From CAZLMW01 sp964560875 (GTDB taxonomy: Bacteria; Myxococcota_A; UBA9042), in the NCBI GenBank assembly GCA_964560875.1, contig CAZLMW010000173.1, positions 1 through 13,137 of the forward strand: a stretch of 13,137 nucleotides of DNA, written 5' to 3'. Shown in pieces: positions 1 through 6,335 of this stretch; positions within the stretch are counted from its first letter, which is position 1, and every line of letters starts with the position of its first letter. The position numbers and the translations under genes were made by a program. Below the pieces are notes generated by a model that saw only the letters and a list, made by a program, of their open reading frames with translations, ran no database searches and was not told the origin of the DNA.

Positions 1-1154
1 CCGAGGAAAACCGCAACCGGAGTTTGGCACGGTGCGGCCCGCGCTGCCGACGTTGGCGGGGACTTGACCGCCGCTTCCACGGCCTCAACGACCGCCAGGA
101 AGCACCACAGCTCATACAACGTGGCGATGTCTTTCACATCGAGCAGGCGCCGCACGTCCTTTGTCCCGAGCGGGAACCGCGAGCCGAGACGCAGCCAGTT
201 GTAGTGTTGGAAGACCGTTCGGTAATCGTGCCGCCGCTGCAACACGGTCGACGACGCGGGGAAGTGCACCATCGTCCCCACGTCGTTCCACAAGCTGTGC
301 CGCCGCGATGGCTGCAGCGTCGCCTCGATGTGTCGGCACGACGCCAACAGCTGGGGCGCCGGTTCTTGCTGCTGCTCTGTCACCTGGCGCATCCGGGTCG
401 CCACAGCAAGGAACGCATCGAGCGCGGCCTTGATGAAGCGGTTTTCCGCGGTGTCCACGTCCATCGACAACACCGAGTCGTCGACCTCGACGGGCACGAG
501 GCCGCGAATCTTCGCTGCTATCGGTATGTGGGACGCGCGCTGGAGCGGATAGCGGCCGGTGGCGATATCGAGCATTGCCGCCGGCCCAATGCGTCGTGCG
601 CTGCCCACCGGTACGATCCGGCGCTCGCGGCGGGTGCGCCGATGCGGTCGGGCCAGGATGCTCTGGAGTGGCCCGAGCAGCGCGTTCGACGGGCGCAGAG
701 GCGTGCCGACGATGTGCCGCAGGTAGACGAACGCGTGGTACAGCACATCTTCATGCGCGGCGATCGTGCGGTCGTATGGGATCGCGGTGGCGGTCTCTGC
801 GGCGAATGGAAGTGCGGCCGAGCGGCGCGTGATCTCGGCCAGCAACGCGTCGAAGTCGCCTTCCTTGAACTTGGCGGTAGAGACCTCGACGCGGCCGAGC
901 GGGCCGGCATCAACCAGTCCAATCCGGTTGCCGAAGCGTAGCCGGGCCGTCGTGTCGGTTAGTGGCGTGCAGGTGTCTGCTCCAAGTAGCCGTGCCAGCG
1001 CGTCGATGTCAGCGGCACGCGCCTCGACGACGTAGCGCGTCCAGCCCCGCAGTTTCAAAGGACCGCCGCCGGTCGGTCTTGCCACCAGCTTCTTGTTGGG
1101 CTCGTAGAGGCGAACCGCAGCAGGCTCCGATGCTGACGTGCTGGCGGCGGTCAT
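1..1154 (-). CDS. McrC-like DUF2357-type nuclease partner of the McrB-like ATPase (3' end outside window)
   Basis: The minus-strand frame starting with ATG at 1154 stays open for 384 codons to the window edge, so the C-terminus is missing. The start overlaps the stop of the McrB-like gene as ATGA (1151-1154). Visible segments include a basic 'RRTRRERR' stretch near residues 172-179, 'DTAENRFIKAALDAFL' near 234-249 and 'DIATLYELWCFLAV' near 342-355. The ENRFIK and LYELWCF blocks recall DUF2357/PDDEXK_7 proteins, which are commonly encoded next to McrB-type AAA+ proteins and act as McrC-like nuclease subunits. In that family the PD-(D/E)XK catalytic core is C-terminal, so its residues would lie to the left of this window and cannot be verified. 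The expected role is cleavage of DNA, probably modified or phage DNA, driven by the upstream ATPase/GTPase. The family call is from memory of motifs, not a search. The long plus-strand frame over the same bases is a shadow. Confidence 0.8.
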   Translation of the reverse strand, partial: MTAASTSASEPAAVRLYEPNKKLVARPTGGGPLKLRGWTRYVVEARAADIDALARLLGADTCTPLTDTTARLRFGNRIGLVDAGPLGRVEVSTAKFKEGDFDALLAEITRRSAALPFAAETATAIPYDRTIAAHEDVLYHAFVYLRHIVGTPLRPSNALLGPLQSILARPHRRTRRERRIVPVGSARRIGPAAMLDIATGRYPLQRASHIPIAAKIRGLVPVEVDDSVLSMDVDTAENRFIKAALDAFLAVATRMRQVTEQQQEPAPQLLASCRHIEATLQPSRRHSLWNDVGTMVHFPASSTVLQRRHDYRTVFQHYNWLRLGSRFPLGTKDVRRLLDVKDIATLYELWCFLAVVEAVEAAVKSPPTSAARAAPCQTPVAVFL

Positions 1155-3181
1155 TCGATCCACGATGTGAATCCGCGTTGGCGCAGCTGCCGACGCATAC
1201 GGGCCAGCTTCCATCCGCACCTTGGCAATGCTATCTCGAACGCGTCGAATTCCGGGTTTTCCGCGATCCATTTCTTCGCGCTGGAGTGGTCGGACGCTGT
1301 GGCTGTGGCGGCGAAGTGCAGCAGGCGATCGAGAAGCGGTTCGAGCTCTTGCTGGGTACCGTGCAGCTTGACCAGCACTTTCTGCAGGATCGCCAGATCA
1401 AGCGCCACCCGCGCGGCTGCCGGGCCGTCGCTGCATTGATCGTGCGCCAGGCAGACGTAGCGGGCGATCTCGTTGGCGACGCGATAGCCGAAGTGGCGGT
1501 TGTCTTCGGCGAGCAAGTCGTGCAGCGCGATCAACTGATCAGCGAGCTCACCGTTGAGCAGCTCGGTGAACGTCTGCCAGTCGGACCTATCCGGCTTGCG
1601 GGTTGATTCAGGCGTCAGGGCCTGATCCCAAGTCGCCAGGTCCAGCGGCGTTGGCTTGGCATCGGCAGCCGCGAAGCCCTGCAGGTCCACGGCGTTCAGT
1701 TCGATCGTGAACGCCCTGTCCAAGACCTTCGGACTGAACAAGTAGGTCGTCTCATCGACGTTGACCGTGCCGATGAAGTAGAGATTCGGCGGCACGCGTA
1801 TCTCTCTCGGAATCGGTCTCGGGTCATCCCCGGGCCGATCGCCGGCTTCTACCGCAGCGTCGACGTGAAGAGGTATGGGTTCGCCAGACTCGGCGGCCGA
1901 AAGGAAATCGGAAAAATAGTGCTCGACGCGGGCAAGATTCATTTCGTCCAGAATCACGAAGAAGGGCGGTGCTTTCTCTCGATGCAACGAATAGGCGGTG
2001 CTCGCACGTAGCACAACATCCAAGAACGGAGTCGACGCAAAATCGCGCAGAATTGGATTGTAGTAGCCGAGCAGTCCTCGGTTGTCGGTCCAATCGGGAC
2101 GGACAGCCACCACGATTGCCCGAGAGTCAGGTTCCTGTGGCAGATCCGCAGGTGAGTCCGCCGTGTCCTCACTCGCGGGAGGCAGTACCCTCATTCCGAT
2201 GGCACTCCCGGCCTCATTTGTGAAGACGCCGATGTGCATCCAGACGCCTGCTGGAAACGTCTGTTTCATCAAGCCGGCAAGGTCCGAGGGAAGATAAACG
2301 GCGCAACCACCGTATCCCGCTGAGATGACTGACAACGTATGGCGCCGCCCTGAGGGATCCATGAACGGGATCTGTTTGGGGTCAGCATTGTTGTCGAAGA
2401 TCGAGAGCGAATCCTGGACGGTCGCTGGAATGAGGATTCTCCTATGCGCGTGAAGCGTCTTTGCCGCCTTGGTGCGCTTCAACACTTGACTAGGCGTCGC
2501 AGCCGGTCGAGTTGCGATGCGTGCGACAGGCTGAACGGCATCTTCTCGCGGGTCGCATGCAGCGGCGACCTTCATGGCCAACTGCGTTTTGCCCGTACCG
2601 GAGATTCCAGACAGCAGCACAAACCGCTTCGTTTGGAGCGCCAGCAAGAAGTTGGCGACGGTTTCGGACGAAAAGGACAACCCGCCCGCCAACAACGATT
2701 GGGTTAGCTTGTGCACGGTCTCGTCTCCTGATCTGTGCTTGTCGAGCACGACATCCGGCATCGCAACCTGCAAGGGTCCCGCAGCTCTTATTGCGGCCAG
2801 TGGCATGTTCAACCTTTCTTGCAGCTCGGGAAGGTGCCCAAGGGCTTCCCTGAACCACTCACGGCGATGGTAGCGATGCTGGTCGCCGTCTTTCGCCCAA
2901 ACCAAGTAGGCGTCGTAGTCGCCCTTGAGAACCTGCCTTTCCGTTTGTGCGACACGATTGCCCATGGCGCCCAGGATCCCGCTGATTCCCTTGCGGTCCG
3001 TCCCGAGCGCGTCTGCGAGCTCTTGCGTCGAGATTCCGGGCGGGTCGTCCGGCAACAACGAGACCAGCTGCAGTTGGCCGACCGGAATCGGAATCCGGGT
3101 GAGCGCGTGGAGCACGTCGTAGACCTCAGCGGAGACGGAGGGTCTCGCGTCGTCTTGTAGTTGTGGCATGGGTGCGCTCAT
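1151..3181 (-). CDS. McrB-like AAA+ NTPase with N-terminal winged-HTH-like region
   Basis: 676 residues from ATG 3181, which overlaps the hsdS stop as ATGA; a second ATG at 3169 is possible. The frame is open further upstream, but that part lies inside hsdS and is a shadow. Residues about 20-80 look like a winged helix ('STQELADALGTDRKGISGIL'). Walker A is GISGTGKT at 192-199. Block 'AVRPDWTDNRGLLGYYNP' (359-376), Walker B 'FFVILDEMN' (407-415) and sensor 'IGTVNVDETT' (470-479), followed by 'VLDRAF', are hallmarks of the McrB-type AAA_5 group, which hydrolyses GTP or ATP and drives an McrC nuclease. About 140 residues (211-354) sit between Walker A and the PDWT block, longer than a plain core needs, so an inserted module is likely. 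The downstream DUF2357-type gene is the natural partner. The N-terminus does not resemble known modified-base readers such as EVE or YTH, so the recognition target is unknown. Confidence 0.9.
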   Translation of the reverse strand: MSAPMPQLQDDARPSVSAEVYDVLHALTRIPIPVGQLQLVSLLPDDPPGISTQELADALGTDRKGISGILGAMGNRVAQTERQVLKGDYDAYLVWAKDGDQHRYHRREWFREALGHLPELQERLNMPLAAIRAAGPLQVAMPDVVLDKHRSGDETVHKLTQSLLAGGLSFSSETVANFLLALQTKRFVLLSGISGTGKTQLAMKVAAACDPREDAVQPVARIATRPAATPSQVLKRTKAAKTLHAHRRILIPATVQDSLSIFDNNADPKQIPFMDPSGRRHTLSVISAGYGGCAVYLPSDLAGLMKQTFPAGVWMHIGVFTNEAGSAIGMRVLPPASEDTADSPADLPQEPDSRAIVVAVRPDWTDNRGLLGYYNPILRDFASTPFLDVVLRASTAYSLHREKAPPFFVILDEMNLARVEHYFSDFLSAAESGEPIPLHVDAAVEAGDRPGDDPRPIPREIRVPPNLYFIGTVNVDETTYLFSPKVLDRAFTIELNAVDLQGFAAADAKPTPLDLATWDQALTPESTRKPDRSDWQTFTELLNGELADQLIALHDLLAEDNRHFGYRVANEIARYVCLAHDQCSDGPAAARVALDLAILQKVLVKLHGTQQELEPLLDRLLHFAATATASDHSSAKKWIAENPEFDAFEIALPRCGWKLARMRRQLRQRGFTSWIE

Positions 3182-4833
3182 CGGGCGTCGAGATGGTGTA
3201 CCGCAGCTGCGGCGAAGGCGTCGTGCGTCGCGGTCTTGGCGGCGAGGTGCTCCTCCAACTGGTCGAGCAGGCCCATCAATTCGTTGACGACGGCGACAAT
3301 GCGCTCTTGTTCGGCGACCGGCGGCAACGGGACGACCATCGCTCTGATGGATGCCATATTGACATGCGGAGATGTCGTCTGGTTGACCACCCCAACTGCC
3401 GCGCCATAACCGGAAGGGGAGTTCATGAACCACATCACGAATTCCGCGGCGAGGAGGCTCGAAGGCCGCAAGTGAGCCATCCGTTGCGAGAGGCAGCACT
3501 TCACGCCCTCCGGAACCTGTGCCGCAATTCCGAGGCGCTCACCCTCACGTGAATAGAGAATGTCGCCCGTCCGGGGGGCCAGCCGCCTGATCTGCTCCAT
3601 GTAGGTAGAATCGGAGACACGCCGCGCCTTCTCGACCAGCAACCGTCCGGGCACCACATCAGCGGTGCGGATGGCCGGTATACCCTCATCAACGTATTTG
3701 GGGGTCCTGTGGAGGCAGTCCACGATATGAGTGCAAACTGTGTCCATGCGAGCCCATGACCAATGTCCGCCAACCAGGTAGTGCTGCTCATCCTCCGACA
3801 CCGGCGGCAACACCTTCGGCTTCCGAATCTTCTTCTCCTTGACCAGCCGGGCCTTCTCCACCGCGATGCGCTCCAACAACACACTGGCAGGCTCATCCGC
3901 CGGGTCCTGCGGCACCAGCCGCCCGCGCACGGCAAGCTGCAGCACGGTCTGACGCAAGGGGCCCACGTCGGCGGGGTCGGTGAACAGGTCGTCCATCCGG
4001 CCCGCGATGCGCTCCCACGCGACCTCGACCTCCTCGGGGGTGTCGGCGTCGGCAAGCGCGGCGAGCGTGGCGTCGCGCAGGGCGGTGCGGGTGGCCTCGC
4101 GGGCGTTCCTGGCGGCCTCCAGCCGGTCGAGCAGGCCCATCAACTCATCGACGCGGGCGACGATGCGCTTCTGCTCGGCGAGGGGTGGCACGGCGATTGG
4201 CATCGCGAACAGCGACTTGGTTGGCAGCTTGCATGTGCCGTGCGTGGACCGCTCGACGAGGTCGAGCGCGTCTTGCTTGTGCCCCTTGCTCGCCATCAGC
4301 AGATACGGAGCGAGTCGGAGGTCGAAGGGCAGGAGCGCCTTCATGTCCTGATTGATCGTGACTTCGGCAGTGGTAAGCGCCGTCGGGAACGAGTGCGCCA
4401 AGATCATGCCGCGCACCACCATCAGCACGGAGTTGCTCGGGATGCGCTTGACCGATGAGCCTTCGACGGCTGCCTCGGTGATGTAATCCCGCGACTCGCC
4501 GATGAAGTCGCGCTTCATGTCCTTCGGACTCACCCACGGCACGTTTCCACCCCAGAACGCGGAATTCCTCTTGCTCGGGGTAGCTCCGCCCAGCACCTCG
4601 CCAAGTCGGGAGATGTCGGTCCAGACCCATCCGTGAGGCAAGTCAAAAGGGGCGTCGTCGAGTTGGTCGCTACCACGGCCATCGAATAACACCGTTGCTG
4701 GTTCATCCTCGGGACTCTGCGACACCAATAGTCCGCGTGTGGCCAGTTGCAGCACCACCTCGCGCAGCCGGCGTAGCCCGTCCGGGGCCTCCGCGAAGGT
4801 ATCGAACGCCGCGATCAAGTCCTGCGGCGTCAT
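3178..4833 (-). CDS. hsdS: Type I restriction-modification specificity subunit HsdS
   Basis: 551 residues from ATG 4833, which overlaps the hsdM stop as ATGA; the frame is open further upstream but that part lies inside hsdM. HsdS supplies DNA target recognition for both the M2S1 methyltransferase and the R2M2S1 endonuclease. Two halves are visible. Each begins with a related block ('REVVLQLATRGLLV' near 24-37 and 'RQTVLQLAVRGRLV' near 294-307), then a target-recognition domain (TRD1 about 68-215, TRD2 about 357-503), then a conserved helix starting 'AEQKRIVARVDELMGLLDRL' at 219 and 'AEQERIVAVVNELMGLLDQL' at 507. The 288-residue periodicity gives the circular pseudo-symmetry typical of HsdS, whose two TRDs read the two halves of a bipartite site. 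Both TRDs look intact, so the subunit is probably active. The recognition sequence cannot be deduced by reading. The TRDs look less GC-rich than the conserved regions, as expected for exchanged domains. Confidence 0.95.
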   Translation of the reverse strand: MTPQDLIAAFDTFAEAPDGLRRLREVVLQLATRGLLVSQSPEDEPATVLFDGRGSDQLDDAPFDLPHGWVWTDISRLGEVLGGATPSKRNSAFWGGNVPWVSPKDMKRDFIGESRDYITEAAVEGSSVKRIPSNSVLMVVRGMILAHSFPTALTTAEVTINQDMKALLPFDLRLAPYLLMASKGHKQDALDLVERSTHGTCKLPTKSLFAMPIAVPPLAEQKRIVARVDELMGLLDRLEAARNAREATRTALRDATLAALADADTPEEVEVAWERIAGRMDDLFTDPADVGPLRQTVLQLAVRGRLVPQDPADEPASVLLERIAVEKARLVKEKKIRKPKVLPPVSEDEQHYLVGGHWSWARMDTVCTHIVDCLHRTPKYVDEGIPAIRTADVVPGRLLVEKARRVSDSTYMEQIRRLAPRTGDILYSREGERLGIAAQVPEGVKCCLSQRMAHLRPSSLLAAEFVMWFMNSPSGYGAAVGVVNQTTSPHVNMASIRAMVVPLPPVAEQERIVAVVNELMGLLDQLEEHLAAKTATHDAFAAAAVHHLDAR

Positions 4834-6305
4834 GCAGCCCCCCCGGCGAGAGCCGCCCCGAGAACCTGCCGGAGCTCCTCGCGCAACGAGGCCACCGCCG
4901 CCCTCTCCTTTTCGAAGCGGGCGAGCAGGTCGTCGGGGTCTTCGTGTGTAGTACCGGGAGCATTCGGGTTGCTGATGTCGAGGTTGAAGCCTCGCTCGCG
5001 GATCTCGTCGATGCCGACCTTCCACGCCAACTCGGACTCGACCCGGTTGTCCCACCACGCCTTCTCGGCATCGAACTCCGCGATGCGCATCGGCTTGGTC
5101 TTCGAGTAGCTCTTGTAGCCCGCGGGGTACGGGTGCTCGTAATACCAGACCTCGGTGGTCGGCCTGCCCTTCTCGAAGAACAGCACGTTGGTCTTGATGC
5201 TGGTGTACGGGGCGAACACGCCCTTGGGCAGCCGGACGATTGTGTGCAGATTGCACTCGGCGAGCAGGCGCTCCTTGATGCGGGTTTTCACGCCCTCGCC
5301 GAACAGCGTGCCGTCGGGCAGGACCACCGCTGCGCGGCCGCCATCTCGCAGCAGCTCCATGACCAGCACAAGGAACAGGTCGGCGGTCTCGCGTGTGCGG
5401 AAATCGGACGGGAAGTTGTTATCGATCCCGTCTTCTTCCATGCCGCCAAACGGTGGGTTCGTCACGACCACGTCAACCTCGTCGGCCGGCCCGTAGTCGC
5501 GCAGCGGCTTGCGTAACGTGTTGTCGTGTCGCACGCCGACCGGGTCTTCGATGCCATGCACCATCATGTTCGTGACGCACAGCAAGTGCGGCAAAGGCTT
5601 CTTCTCAACACCGAGGATGTCGCGCTTGAGACGCGCGATCGCCGCCGCGTCGCCCTTGACCTGCGCCTTCACATGCTCGTAAGCGCAGGTGAGAAAGCCG
5701 CCAGTGCCACACGCAGGATCGAAGATCCGCTCGCCAGGCTGCGGGTTGACCATGTCGACCGCGAACTGAGTCACAGCCCGCGGCGTGTAGTACTCCCCAG
5801 CGTTGCCGGCGCTTTGCAGGTCGCGCAGGATCTTCTCGTAGATCTCGCCGAACAGGTGCCGCGTAGTCGCGTTGTTGAAGTCGATGTCGGCGTTGATCTT
5901 GTTGACGACCGTTCGCAGTAACTGGCCCGACTTCATGTAGTTGAAAGCGTCTTCGAACACGGCGCGCAGCAACACGGCCCGCGCCCGCTGGCGCCCGCTG
6001 AACGCTTCCAGATCCAGGGACTTCAACTGCGGGAACAAGCGCGTCTCGACCAGGTTCAACAGCGCATCCCCGGTAGGCGCGTCCTTGCCGAGCACGTCCT
6101 CATTGGCCCAATCCGACCAGCGCAGCGCGTCGGGGATAGGCGACACGTAGTCGTCGTCGGTCAGCTCGAGCTCTTCGTCGAGATCGCTAAAGATCTTGAA
6201 GAAGAGCATCCAGCCCAGCTGACCGATGCGCTGGGCGTCGCCGTCGATTCCGGCGTCCTTGCGCATGATGTCTTGCAATGACTTGACAGTCGTAGTCAGC
6301 GCCAT
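4830..6305 (-). CDS. hsdM: Type I restriction-modification N6-adenine methyltransferase subunit HsdM
   Basis: 491 residues, a normal length for HsdM. It transfers a methyl group from S-adenosylmethionine to adenine in the site chosen by HsdS, protecting host DNA. An N-terminal helical HsdM_N-type domain (about 6-135, 'QRIGQLGWMLFFKIFSDLDE') precedes a gamma-class methylase core. SAM-binding motif I is FDPACGTGGF (195-204), catalytic motif IV is NPPF (283-286), and 'NAGEYYTPRAVTQFAVDMV' (168-186) is the family's conserved pre-motif block. All key residues are present. The start at 6305 follows the hsdR stop by 30 nt and has GGAG about 11 nt upstream. The 3' end carries a run of seven G just before the TGA, which overlaps the hsdS ATG (see finding). 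Confidence 0.97.
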   Translation of the reverse strand: MALTTTVKSLQDIMRKDAGIDGDAQRIGQLGWMLFFKIFSDLDEELELTDDDYVSPIPDALRWSDWANEDVLGKDAPTGDALLNLVETRLFPQLKSLDLEAFSGRQRARAVLLRAVFEDAFNYMKSGQLLRTVVNKINADIDFNNATTRHLFGEIYEKILRDLQSAGNAGEYYTPRAVTQFAVDMVNPQPGERIFDPACGTGGFLTCAYEHVKAQVKGDAAAIARLKRDILGVEKKPLPHLLCVTNMMVHGIEDPVGVRHDNTLRKPLRDYGPADEVDVVVTNPPFGGMEEDGIDNNFPSDFRTRETADLFLVLVMELLRDGGRAAVVLPDGTLFGEGVKTRIKERLLAECNLHTIVRLPKGVFAPYTSIKTNVLFFEKGRPTTEVWYYEHPYPAGYKSYSKTKPMRIAEFDAEKAWWDNRVESELAWKVGIDEIRERGFNLDISNPNAPGTTHEDPDDLLARFEKERAAVASLREELRQVLGAALAGGAA

Positions 6306-6335
6306 GTTCGTGATGTCTCCGGTGTTGTGGTGGGC

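Noticed and set aside
24..941. Long plus-strand open frame of 305 codons
   Set aside because: It lies antisense to the DUF2357-type gene, whose frame shows family-like motifs and an ATGA junction. The plus frame has a composition typical of a GC-rich shadow (Arg/His/Gln-rich) with no domain.
3182..3499. N-terminal extension of the McrB-like frame to 3499
   Set aside because: This part lies inside hsdS in another frame. The ATGA overlap at 3178-3181 and the composition change at MSAPMPQ point to ATG 3181 as the start.
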